From contig DATGEO010000033.1 of assembly GCA_035310015.1 (NCBI GenBank), positions 1-13,274 on the forward strand: DNA of 13,274 nucleotides, in the 5' to 3' direction. Below are positions 1-7,439 of this stretch, in pieces. This stretch comes from DATGEO01 sp035310015. Lineage in GTDB: Bacteria; Chloroflexota; Dormibacteria; Dormibacterales; Dormibacteraceae. Numbering within the stretch: position 1 is the first letter of the stretch; the number at the start of each line of letters is the position of its first letter. The position numbers and the translations under genes are program-made. The notes under the pieces are model-generated. The model was not told the origin of the DNA. It searched no databases and worked only from the letters and a program-made list of their open reading frames with translations.

Positions 1-2760
1 ACCTTCGCCGGCAGCACGATCACGCGCAACGACCTGCGGTCTTGGTACGAGTTCGGCTTCGCGCTCGGTCAGGCCGTGACGGTCGATGGCATGCCCGTGG
101 GCACCATCACGGCGATCGGCGGACCCAGCGACGCGGTGATGTCGGTGTCCGGCACGGTGCCTGGCTCCGGCGGCACTGTGGCGGTGTCGACGACCACCAA
201 CCCGGTGCGCGTGGGCGGCAACGACATCACCGTGACCGGTGGCGGAGGCCCCGGACCAACCCTCACGCCTCCGACCTTCAGCGGCACTTTGACCGCCGGC
301 ACGAACACCCTGACGCGCTCGACCGGCTCGTGGATCACCGACGGCTTCGTCTACGGCATGGTGCTGCAGATCGGCGGCGTGCCGGGCTGGACGGTGGCCG
401 GTGTCACCGACAGCACCCTGCTGCTGAGCGGCGCCGCCCTGACACCGGGCACGACGACGATCAGCACGTCCGTGCCGATCATCGGCTGGGCGCCGTCGCC
501 GCTGGTCGTCTACGGCGGCACGTCGCAGGACGGCATCTGGTACAGCGGCGACCCGCACACGCTCAGCCAGCGCGACTTCGGCACCAAGCCCTTCCCGACG
601 CAGCTCGGCAACGGCACGCCCGACTTCATCTTCCCGGTCGCCGATCCGTTCCGGTTCTTCGGCAACAACGTCCTCGACGCCAGCGCGGACTTCCCGATCG
701 CGGCGCTGCCCACCGGCACCACGCCGAACGCCGGCGTGCCCGAGGGCCAGGTGCCGAGCGTCGGCGTGATCCTCTACGGCGGCCCGGGGAACAACACCAT
801 CCACGGCAGCCAGGCGTCGGACTTCATCGCCGGCGGCTCGGGCAACACCACGGTGTATGGCGAGCGCGGCCGCAACCAGATCCTGGGCAGCGACGGAGTG
901 AACGTCGACGTGATCACGCGCGCGGCGAGCTTCCCGACCGTCAACGTCAGCGTCTTCCCGGACGCCGATCCGCTTCTCTGCGGCCAGCACGCGTGCAACA
1001 ACCTGATCTACGGCAACACGCCGGGCGCCGGCGAGGTCGTGACCGACCGCTTCGGCGACTACAACAACGTGGTCTTCGGCGCCATGGGTGTCGTCACCCA
1101 GGACACGCAGGAGGCGACCGTCGGCATCCTCGGCGCCACGATCACGCTGAGCGGCCTGACCCTCGTCTCCAACCTCGCCACCGGCATGGCGACCCTGACC
1201 TGCCCGAACGGGACAGCCTGCTTCAACAGCGGCTGGACCACCCTGGCGGTCTCGGACCAGAACGGCTACCTGGGCGCCGGGACCACGATCGCGTCGGTCG
1301 ATTCCTCGCTGAAGTTTGCGACCCTGTCGCGCAACGCCCTGAACGGCGCGTCGGCGACGAACCTCACGGTGACCGTCAACACCGTCCGCTCGGTCAGCGG
1401 CACGGTGACCGGCAACCCGCCGGGGGCCGCGACCGTGGCGAACACCGTGCCGCCGGGCACGACCTCCGCCGTGGCCACGTTCATGTGCGCGACCGCCTGC
1501 TTCAACGCCACCGACGTCGGGCTCGACGTCTCCGACGGCAACGTTCACCTGTCGCCCGGCACGGTCATCGTCGCGGTCAGCGGCGACCTGACCACGGCGA
1601 CGCTGTCGCGGAACGTCAAGGACGCCCTGCCGTTCACCGGCTCGGACGCGATCACGGTCGGGCCGCCGCACGGCTACTGCCGGCCGGCCGGCTCGACGTC
1701 GAACAGCCCGTTCTGCCCCGCGGGCGGCATCACCGCTTGGGGCGACGCGCGCTCAGAGAAGCTGCAGACGACCGGCGACATCACGGCCATCGCCTCGGCG
1801 CAGACGCAGAACCACGGCAACGACACGCTGTACGGCTCGGGCGGCGACAACGTCCTGATCGGCGGCGACGGCAACGACAACATCCAGGGCGGCCCGGGCC
1901 GGAACCTGATCATCGGCGGCAGCGTCCAGCTCTACCGCGGCGCGGGCAACGTGTCGGTCGACCCGAACACGCACCTGTTCAACTACACGAACCCGCGCTT
2001 CCAGGACCTGAGCGGCACGCTGATGTACAACACCACGCCCAGCAACAGCTCTGCGTTCGGCCAGGCTCAGAACGACGGCACGCCACAGTGCGACCCGACG
2101 GGCCACGCCTGGTGGAGCGACTTCCTGTCCAACGCCGGCAACCCCGGCACCGTGGGCACGCCCAGCTGCAGCGCCGGCCCCGGCGCGATCGGCATCACGC
2201 TGTCAGCACCGGTCGGGACTCCTGGCTGGCCGGTGTTCCTGCAGGACTCGCCGTACAAGGGCGCCGACTACATCGCCGGCGGCTCAGGCAGCGGCTATAT
2301 CTTCGGCGAGTCGAACAACAACGTCATCCAGGCACACGGATCGATCGACATCACCTACCCGTACGCGGCCCAGCCCGCCACCGGGTCGGAGACGAGCGGA
2401 GATCCGTACGCCGGCGCCGCGACATGCCCCTTCGCGGGCTTCATGCTCGGCAACCGCGTGGGCGCCTGCCGCACCTTCGCGGGCGACGCGCTGCCGGTGG
2501 ATCCGACACTGCCGCTGCAGGTCAACCCGTCCGTCGACAACTTCGGCCCGAAGTACAGCGCGACCGGCACGTACGCCTTCGGCGCCAACACGATCACGCG
2601 CTCCGGAGTGCTTTCGTGGTCCGACTTCGGCTTCGCCGTCGGCCAGACGATCACGGTCAACGGTGCGCCGGCCGGCGTCATCACCGCCCAGACGTTCAGC
2701 GTCATCACGGTGAGCGGGACGTTCGTGGCGGGCTCTTCGGCGGCAACCATCGTGGCCACC
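1..2760 (+). repeat. Three copies of a ~65-residue beta-rich protein repeat in the giant protein
   Basis: Copies lie at 1-195, 274-470 and 2569-2760. Each begins with a T-F/Y-x-x-G segment, then an N/S-T-I/L-T-R strand, an aromatic S-W-x-x-x-G-F stretch, a V/L-G-Q/M-x-V/I/L turn, an N/D/G-G-x-P-x-G turn and a closing V-S-G / L-S-G strand. Copies 1 and 3 are closest (FGFALGQAVTVDG versus FGFAVGQTITVNG). The spacing is irregular, with copy 3 some 2.1 kb from copy 2. They are diverged protein repeats, not a DNA tandem array. I do not recognise a named family; the pattern suggests a small beta-sandwich. Confidence 0.75.
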
Positions 2761-5700
2761 GACGGCGAGACGTACGTCGAGGGCGGCCGCGGCAACAACA
2801 CGATCTTCGCCAACCAGGGCCAGAACGACATCGCCGGCGGCAGCTCCGACCTGTTCAGCCTCAACCAGCCTGCCCTGCGCGCGAGCGGCTCCAACCTGAT
2901 CTTCGGGGGGTCCGGCAACAACGTCGGCTACGGCGACTGCACCAACGCCGCGTTCGACTCGCTGAACTCGAACCAGGAGTGCGTCACGTCAGCCAACGCT
3001 CACGCGCACGACGCCAACGTGATCACGTCCAACAACGCGGACGTGTTCCGGCTGGTGGGCACCAAGAAGACGTATGGCGCGGGCAACGGCGTCCCCACCT
3101 TCAACTTCACGCCCGGCGGCGGCCAGCCCGCCGGGGCGTACCTGAACTACAACTACGACCTCGCCGGCTACCCGAGCGCGACCGAGCGGATCATCGCCCG
3201 GGCGGTCACCGTGCTCGACGACACACCCGGCGGGCCGGACCTGGCCGGGGAGGCTTCGAGCGGGCCGCTCGTGACCGGCGCCAAGGCGAACAACGGGACC
3301 GGCGACATCGGCGGCAACCCGGTGCCCGGCAACTGGGCGAACAGCGGGCAGCCGGCCGGCACGCTCCAGCAGGGCTCGGAGATCCACGCCGAGAGCGGTG
3401 ACGCGTTCATCTACGGCGGCCCGGCCGACGACATGATCTTCGGCGGCGCGCAGAACGACACCATCGTCCTGGGCTACGGCGACAACTGGGTTTCGGGCGG
3501 CCGCGGCGACCAGTGCATCATCGGCGGCGGCGGCCGCTGCCTCGTCAGCCGCAACGGTTCGAGCGAGCCGCTGTACGGCATCGCCGCGATCCCGAGCAGC
3601 AGCTCGACGACGTCGTACCTGAACCAGCTCATCACGACCCCGGGCAACGTCCAGCAGGCGACGATCAACGTCTCGGGCGCGCTGAACTACACGCCGCTGC
3701 TCTACCCGTACAACTGGGATCCGAACACATACGCAGCGCCGGGCGTCTCGAACGGCAACCCGACGTACTCCACCAACTGCAAGGAGAATCAGACCTGCCC
3801 GACCTACGAGACCGTGTACGGGCACAACATCATCTACGGCGGCTGGGGCAACGGAGTGGTCCACGGCGGTCCGGGCAACTCGGCCATCTCCGGCGCCGAG
3901 GCACCGACGCGCGGGTTCGCCGACAACTTCAACATGTTCGGCACGGGTCCCAACGCGAACGAGTCGTACTACCTCAAGAACGGCGTGGCCGACACCGTGC
4001 TGACCGATTACGTCATCAACTCGGCCCCGATCCAGACCGACTTCTTCCACCCGTTCAACCCGGGCAACGCGGCCGGCTTCATGCCCAACAGCGACCCGCC
4101 GAACGGCAACCAGGGCCGCGGTTACAACATCGGCAAGTCGCTGTACTTCAACGCCGAGGACGTGCGGCGCCAGATCGAGCTCTTCCCGGCCGTCGTCGAC
4201 CCCAACCACGCGGCGGACGGCCTGATGCCGGCTACCGGTTTCAACCCGCTGGACTGCGAGTGGACCGGCGCCATAGGCTCGACCTGCGCGGACTCGACTG
4301 CGGCCGGCCTGCCGTTCTTCCTGACCTTCAACCAGGTCGACCCGAACCTGCCGGTCGACGCCAAGTGGAACGTCCCGGCCGGCTATCAGCCCGATCCCGT
4401 CACCGGTGACAAGGCGCTGTTCGGCGACCTCGGCAACGACTACCTGGTCGCGGGCATGGGCCGCGTGCGGGTCTACGGCGGTTGGGGCTTCGACTTGATC
4501 GACCTGCGCGCCAGCACAGTCGTGGACGGCGGCCTGAACGACATGCCGGTGCCGAACGCACACGGCGGCGCCGGCTCGCCGGATTGGGAGTCCCTGGCCT
4601 ACGGCGGCGCCGGCCAGGACATCTTCTTCGCCGGCACCGGCGGCGACCGCCTGATCGACTGGGTGGGCAACCACAACAGCTTCTACGTGCCGTTCTCCCA
4701 GTTCGGCATGCCGGCCGTGAGCCGCACGCTGATGCCGTTCCTCCCCGAATTCCTGTACGCGCTGTCCAAGAGCGACGGCGCCGACCAGACGCTCGGACCG
4801 CGCGCCAACCTCTTCTGCTCAGCCAATCCGTCGGTGGGCGCCTGCGTGGACTACCCGACCTACAGCGGGTCGGCGGCGCGCAACGGCGAGCCCTTCGGTG
4901 AGCTGGGCCTGGTGCTGCAGCACGACGCCGCGTGGCACCAGCAGAGCGGCCCGCCGTTCAACGAGATGCCCGAGAACCTTGGCGGCGTCGGCGTCGACGT
5001 CCAGAAGACGGCCAACGTCCTGCCGTTCGCCTCGCCGGGCACGTGCGACTACCTGAGCGAACAGTGCCCAGACCCACCTGCGCTGTCCCTGCCCAACGGC
5101 GCCGGGGCCAACCTGCCTTCGGGCACCAACACGCCTGGCGCCGGCGCGGTTCCGCTGACGGTCACCGGCACGCCCGGCTCGACGGTCGGCTACACCGCCA
5201 CGGAGGGCACCAACAGCGTGTCCGGCAGCGGCGTCGTCGGCGCCACCGGCGCGTTTGGCACGAGCCTGAACGTCTCCGCCTTCCCGGACGGAGCGATCAC
5301 GGTGACCGCATCGCTGACTTTGAACGGCACGACGACAACCCTCACGGGCACGATGGGCAAGAACAGCGTCGCGCCGCCCGCGCCGGCGGTGAGCGCGGCC
5401 GCCTACGCCAACCTTTACAACTTCACGCTCTACAACGTGACGGTGACCGGCCAGGCTGGCGCGATCGCGAACGTGGTCGTCTCCGACGGCCAGGTGATCG
5501 CCGACCAGGCGAACGGGATGGATTTCGTCGGCTCCAGCGGAAGCGTTGTCGTGCCGATCGATCTCACCGGCCTGGTCGACGGGCCGCTGACCATCTCCGT
5601 GACTCTGACCAACGGGGCCGGCAACAGCTACGCGACGACGTTGACGGTCAACAAGGACACCGTGCCGCCGGCGCTGCAGGTCTCGGCTCCGCCTTACATC

Positions 5701-6747
5701 AACATCGCCAACGTCAGCACGTACCAACCCGTGTTCACCGGGGAAACTGGCGCGACCGTCAACTACTCGATCACTGACGGGACGACGACGCTGACCGGGA
5801 GCAAGTTCTTCAACGGCAGCGGCAAGTGGCAGCCGAGCATGGTCCTGACCTCGTTGCAGAACGGCCCCGTGACCCTGACCGTGACGGAGACCGATCCGGC
5901 CGGCAACCCGACCGTCGTGGTTACCAACGTGATCGAGGACACAGTGGCGCCCGCCGGATCGTTCTCGATCGCGGGCACGACGATCAACGGGGTGACGGCC
6001 ACCACCAACCCGGCGCCGGCGCTCACCCTGGCCTTCACCGTAGCATCGGGTATCGCCACATTCGCTCTGTCGACCGACGGCGGCTCGACCTACGGCATGG
6101 CCCAGCCATACGCCACCAGCTCCTCTGTGACGCTGGGCGCCGACGGCCTCTATACGATCGCGGTCCAGGTCACGAGCAACGCGGGCAACGTCGCGACCTT
6201 CGCCAAACAGGTCCGGCTCGACCGCACGGGGCCCGCCATCAGCTACTCGATCAGCGCGCCGACGAACGCGGGCTCGTATGACGTGGGCCAGATGGTCACG
6301 CTTTCCTACAGCGCCAGCGACGTCGACAACGTGAGCTCGGTGAAAGCCGTGCTCGACGGGTCGACGAACATCACCAGCGGCGTGGCGTTCAACACCGAGA
6401 CGCTTGCCGCCGGGAGCCACACCATCGTGATCACGGCGGTGGACGGGCTCGGCAACGTCTCGACGACCACGACCACGATCCAGGTCCACGCCACGGTCGG
6501 CGGCCTGACCACGGCGGTGAACGACGGCGTCACCAACGAGCTGATCACTTCCAGCACGGTCGCGAACCAGTTACTGTCGTACCTCGCCAGCGCTGCTAAG
6601 GCGATCCAGGCAGGGAAGTACTCGACGGCGCAGAGCTACCTGCAGCAGTTTGTAAGCCTGGTGCAGCAGCAGAGCGGCGTCACCATCAACGCCGCCTACG
6701 CGGCGCTGCTGGCCGGCTGGGCGAACGACCTGATCTCCAGGCTCTAA
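1..6747 (+). CDS. Giant repetitive exported/surface protein with RTX-like, Ig-like and FIMAH-like modules (5' end missing)
   Basis: The frame is open from base 1, so the N-terminus and any signal peptide lie upstream; 2248 residues are visible, ending in TAA. Residues below count from base 1. Order: two about 65-residue beta-rich repeats (1-65, 92-157), RTX-like Gly/Asn turns (258-299), two copies of an 80-residue Cys-pair module (381-461, 473-554), further RTX-like blocks up to about residue 1559 with a third 65-residue repeat at 857-920, an aromatic-rich module (about 1550-1660), about five Ig-like beta domains (about 1715-2165) joined by linkers such as NKDTVPP and IEDTVAP, and a helical FIMAH-like module (2166-2248). 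It is probably an extracellular adhesive or matrix protein, since RTX turns often bind calcium. No enzyme domain, LPXTG motif or C-terminal membrane segment is visible, so anchoring is unknown. Function is inferred from architecture only. Confidence 0.85.
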   Translation, partial: TFAGSTITRNDLRSWYEFGFALGQAVTVDGMPVGTITAIGGPSDAVMSVSGTVPGSGGTVAVSTTTNPVRVGGNDITVTGGGGPGPTLTPPTFSGTLTAGTNTLTRSTGSWITDGFVYGMVLQIGGVPGWTVAGVTDSTLLLSGAALTPGTTTISTSVPIIGWAPSPLVVYGGTSQDGIWYSGDPHTLSQRDFGTKPFPTQLGNGTPDFIFPVADPFRFFGNNVLDASADFPIAALPTGTTPNAGVPEGQVPSVGVILYGGPGNNTIHGSQASDFIAGGSGNTTVYGERGRNQILGSDGVNVDVITRAASFPTVNVSVFPDADPLLCGQHACNNLIYGNTPGAGEVVTDRFGDYNNVVFGAMGVVTQDTQEATVGILGATITLSGLTLVSNLATGMATLTCPNGTACFNSGWTTLAVSDQNGYLGAGTTIASVDSSLKFATLSRNALNGASATNLTVTVNTVRSVSGTVTGNPPGAATVANTVPPGTTSAVATFMCATACFNATDVGLDVSDGNVHLSPGTVIVAVSGDLTTATLSRNVKDALPFTGSDAITVGPPHGYCRPAGSTSNSPFCPAGGITAWGDARSEKLQTTGDITAIASAQTQNHGNDTLYGSGGDNVLIGGDGNDNIQGGPGRNLIIGGSVQLYRGAGNVSVDPNTHLFNYTNPRFQDLSGTLMYNTTPSNSSAFGQAQNDGTPQCDPTGHAWWSDFLSNAGNPGTVGTPSCSAGPGAIGITLSAPVGTPGWPVFLQDSPYKGADYIAGGSGSGYIFGESNNNVIQAHGSIDITYPYAAQPATGSETSGDPYAGAATCPFAGFMLGNRVGACRTFAGDALPVDPTLPLQVNPSVDNFGPKYSATGTYAFGANTITRSGVLSWSDFGFAVGQTITVNGAPAGVITAQTFSVITVSGTFVAGSSAATIVATDGETYVEGGRGNNTIFANQGQNDIAGGSSDLFSLNQPALRASGSNLIFGGSGNNVGYGDCTNAAFDSLNSNQECVTSANAHAHDANVITSNNADVFRLVGTKKTYGAGNGVPTFNFTPGGGQPAGAYLNYNYDLAGYPSATERIIARAVTVLDDTPGGPDLAGEASSGPLVTGAKANNGTGDIGGNPVPGNWANSGQPAGTLQQGSEIHAESGDAFIYGGPADDMIFGGAQNDTIVLGYGDNWVSGGRGDQCIIGGGGRCLVSRNGSSEPLYGIAAIPSSSSTTSYLNQLITTPGNVQQATINVSGALNYTPLLYPYNWDPNTYAAPGVSNGNPTYSTNCKENQTCPTYETVYGHNIIYGGWGNGVVHGGPGNSAISGAEAPTRGFADNFNMFGTGPNANESYYLKNGVADTVLTDYVINSAPIQTDFFHPFNPGNAAGFMPNSDPPNGNQGRGYNIGKSLYFNAEDVRRQIELFPAVVDPNHAADGLMPATGFNPLDCEWTGAIGSTCADSTAAGLPFFLTFNQVDPNLPVDAKWNVPAGYQPDPVTGDKALFGDLGNDYLVAGMGRVRVYGGWGFDLIDLRASTVVDGGLNDMPVPNAHGGAGSPDWESLAYGGAGQDIFFAGTGGDRLIDWVGNHNSFYVPFSQFGMPAVSRTLMPFLPEFLYALSKSDGADQTLGPRANLFCSANPSVGACVDYPTYSGSAARNGEPFGELGLVLQHDAAWHQQSGPPFNEMPENLGGVGVDVQKTANVLPFASPGTCDYLSEQCPDPPALSLPNGAGANLPSGTNTPGAGAVPLTVTGTPGSTVGYTATEGTNSVSGSGVVGATGAFGTSLNVSAFPDGAITVTASLTLNGTTTTLTGTMGKNSVAPPAPAVSAAAYANLYNFTLYNVTVTGQAGAIANVVVSDGQVIADQANGMDFVGSSGSVVVPIDLTGLVDGPLTISVTLTNGAGNSYATTLTVNKDTVPPALQVSAPPYINIANVSTYQPVFTGETGATVNYSITDGTTTLTGSKFFNGSGKWQPSMVLTSLQNGPVTLTVTETDPAGNPTVVVTNVIEDTVAPAGSFSIAGTTINGVTATTNPAPALTLAFTVASGIATFALSTDGGSTYGMAQPYATSSSVTLGADGLYTIAVQVTSNAGNVATFAKQVRLDRTGPAISYSISAPTNAGSYDVGQMVTLSYSASDVDNVSSVKAVLDGSTNITSGVAFNTETLAAGSHTIVITAVDGLGNVSTTTTTIQVHATVGGLTTAVNDGVTNELITSSTVANQLLSYLASAAKAIQAGKYSTAQSYLQQFVSLVQQQSGVTINAAYAALLAGWANDLISRL
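772..4677 (+). repeat. RTX-like Gly/Asn-rich turn blocks (hemolysin-type calcium-binding-like)
   Basis: Blocks occur at 772-897, 1816-1923, 2260-2340, 2764-2850 with 2890-2937, 3406-3540, 3817-3897, 4411-4545 and 4597-4677. The unit resembles the RTX nonapeptide GGxGxDxLx. Only some turns keep the calcium-ligand Asp (for example GNDTLYG, GDGNDNIQGG, QNDTIVLG and GNDYLVAG). Many carry Asn instead (GGPGNNTIHG, GGSGNTTVYG, GGWGNGVVHG, GGPGNSAISG). Known RTX units fold as a parallel beta-roll that binds calcium between turns. The blocks here are interrupted by long non-RTX inserts, so several short rolls are more likely than one long one. Confidence 0.75.
1141..1662 (+). repeat. Tandem duplication of an 80-residue Cys-pair module
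   Basis: Two adjacent copies (1141-1383 and 1417-1662) share a Cys-x(3-5)-A-C-F-N signature (TCPNGTACFN and MCATACFN), then V-S-D-x-N-x-x-L-x-x-G-T-x-I and a closing A-T-L-S-R-N strand. The paired cysteines sit on what look like adjacent strands or a loop and could form a disulfide, which would fit an extracellular location. I do not recognise the family. The two copies diverge clearly outside the signature, so the duplication is not recent. Confidence 0.7.
4597..4990 (+). other. Conserved-looking aromatic module after the last RTX block (part of the giant protein)
   Basis: Directly after the final RTX-like turn the protein reads GGDRLIDWVGNHNSF, then a VPF..FGMP..SRTL stretch, LPEFLYALSKSDGAD, RNGEPFGELGLV and a WHQQSGPP segment. 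It is much less repetitive and richer in aromatics than its surroundings, as expected of a folded unit with a defined core. From memory, similar text follows RTX blocks in other large high-GC bacterial proteins, but I know no domain name or function for it. Two cysteines around 4816-4845 may pair. Confidence 0.5.
5143..6495 (+). other. About five consecutive Ig-like beta domains (part of the giant protein)
   Basis: Approximate units are 5143-5355, 5380-5660, 5665-5945, 5946-6230 and 6231-6495. Each has an alternating hydrophobic/polar beta pattern, a late DG-x(1-3)-I/L-T-V/I strand (for example FPDGAITVTASL, LVDGPLTISVTL, LQNGPVTLTVTE, GADGLYTIAVQV, AAGSHTIVITAVD), an N-A-G-N or similar turn and a D-x-T/V-x-P linker. 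This is the usual look of bacterial Ig-like (Big) stalk domains, which hold a functional head away from the cell surface. Boundaries are by eye. Confidence 0.75.
6496..6744 (+). other. C-terminal FIMAH-like helical module (part of the giant protein)
   Basis: The last 83 residues are predicted helical and end the protein at LISRL. The pattern is a V-x-x-L start, S-S-T-V-A-N-Q-L-L-S-Y-L, A-A-K-A-I-Q-A-G-K, A-x-x-Y-L-Q-Q-F-V-x-x-V-x-x-Q-S-G, then I-N-A-A-Y-A-A-L-L. This fits the FIMAH domain found at the C-terminus of secreted Gram-positive enzymes and surface proteins, often after Ig-like domains. FIMAH has no established enzymatic role. The assignment is from recalled consensus, not a search. 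Confidence 0.6.
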
Positions 6748-6765
6748 GCCACATACTTACGGCCC

Positions 6766-7308
6766 ATGTACGGGCCGGTGCTCCAGGGCGAGCTCGTGAG
6801 GCTGCGGCCGCCGCGGTCGGAAGACGTGCCGGAAATGATCACATGGTTCGAGGACATGGAGGTGACGCGCTTCCTGGAGCTGCGCCATCCGCCCGGGATC
6901 GAGGCGGAGAAAGAGTGGCTGGAGAAGACGGCCAGGGATCCCAACGAGATCGTCTGGGTCATCGAGCACGGCGGCCGGGCCGTCGGCTCGACCGGCATCC
7001 ACCGGATCGACTGGAAGCATGGGTCCGGGACCACGGGCACCGTGATCGGCGACAGGCAGTCCTGGGGCAAGGGCCTCGGGCGGGAGGTGATGCAGCTGCG
7101 CGCCGAGTACGCCTTCAGCCAGCTGCCGCTGCGCAAGCTCAAGTCGGCTTACGTCGAGGGCAACGAGGCGAGCGCTCGCGCCCAGGCGGCCTGCGGATAC
7201 AAGCAGGTGGGGCGGTACCAGTTGGAGCGCTTCGTCGACGGGCGGTGGGTCGACATGATCCTCACCGAGCTGATGCGCGACGACTGGGCCGGCCGCCGCC
7301 CCGTATAA
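6766..7308 (+). CDS. GNAT-family N-acetyltransferase, RimJ/RimL-like
   Basis: The 180-residue protein is the usual size of a single-domain GNAT. It opens with the RimJ/RimL-type strand L-x-G-E-L-V-R-L-R-P-P-R-x-E-D. The acetyl-CoA pyrophosphate loop is QSWGKGLG at residues 98-105, matching the Q/R-x-x-G-x-G/A motif. The following V-E-G-N-E-A-S-A-R-A motif (130-139) and C-G-Y-K-Q-V-G-R (143-150) are the usual B-motif end of this family. Members transfer acetyl from acetyl-CoA to protein N-termini, amino sugars or antibiotics; the substrate cannot be read here. ATG at 6766 is the only good start. No Shine-Dalgarno precedes it, and the giant gene ends 18 bases upstream, so it may be leaderless or translated by read-on. 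Its stop codon lies inside the -10 box of rplJ. Confidence 0.9.
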   Translation: MYGPVLQGELVRLRPPRSEDVPEMITWFEDMEVTRFLELRHPPGIEAEKEWLEKTARDPNEIVWVIEHGGRAVGSTGIHRIDWKHGSGTTGTVIGDRQSWGKGLGREVMQLRAEYAFSQLPLRKLKSAYVEGNEASARAQAACGYKQVGRYQLERFVDGRWVDMILTELMRDDWAGRRPV

Positions 7309-7309
7309 T
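7304..7309 (+). promoter_or_regulatory. Candidate -10 box of the rplJ-rplL promoter
   Basis: TATAAT is a perfect sigma-70-type -10 hexamer in very GC-rich surroundings, and its bases 3-5 are the TAA stop of the acetyltransferase gene. No good -35 is seen at 17-18 bases upstream. A start about 7 bases downstream would put the RNA 5' end near 7316, where the leader structure begins. Confidence 0.6.
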
Positions 7310-7315
7310 TGGTCA

Positions 7316-7439
7316 CCTGCCCTAGACAGTAGGCGGGTCGCTGCGCGGCCCTTAATCTCCTACCGAGGCGATCGGAAGTGAAGGACGTGGATCCTTCCTG
7401 CCTCGGCGTGGTCAAACGAGGGCAGGGAGGATTTTTCAT
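7316..7439 (+). promoter_or_regulatory. L10 leader (autoregulatory 5' UTR of rplJ-rplL)
   Basis: The position (just before rplJ) and the text CTTAATCTCCTACCGAGGC (7351-7369) with GCCTCGGCGTGG (7400-7411) match the known L10 leader, where the L10-L12 complex binds its own mRNA. Visible pairings: GTAGG 7329-7333 with CCTAC 7359-7363; CCGAGGC 7363-7369 with GCCTCGG 7400-7406; inner hairpin GAAGGA 7380-7385 with TCCTTC 7392-7397. Two alternatives compete with these. In the first, 7391-7402 pairs with 7421-7432, burying the SD (AGGGAGG 7424-7430) and followed by a T-run. In the second, the 5' end CCTGCCCT 7316-7323 pairs with AGGGCAGG 7419-7426. The pairings are read directly; the switching role is inferred from the known autoregulation of rplJL. 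Confidence 0.85.
7391..7436 (+). terminator. Candidate leader attenuator / SD-sequestering hairpin
   Basis: ATCCTTCCTGCC (7391-7402) can pair with GGCAGGGAGGAT (7421-7432): 12 pairs, one of them G-U, an 18-nt loop, and T bases through 7436. The 3' arm contains the whole Shine-Dalgarno of rplJ. Its 5' arm shares 7400-7402 with the L10-type stem, so the two folds exclude each other. It could act as an intrinsic terminator, as an RBS mask, or both. Confidence 0.6.

Noticed and set aside
42..3401. 1119-codon plus-strand open frame overlapping the giant gene
   Set aside because: Its translation is dominated by Arg, His, Pro and Gly with no domain pattern, while the other frame gives coherent RTX-like repeats. 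It is a shadow caused by GC-rich codons.
772..4677. Possible CRISPR or DNA satellite because of recurring GGCGGC-type text
   Set aside because: Units are diverged, in frame and explained by Gly/Asn-rich protein turns. There are no identical repeats with constant spacers.
2989..6489. Two minus-strand open frames of about 560 codons each (2989-4674 and 4819-6489)
   Set aside because: Both are antisense to the giant gene, with Arg/Val/Ala/Asp-rich low-information translations and no motif. They are typical high-GC antisense frames.
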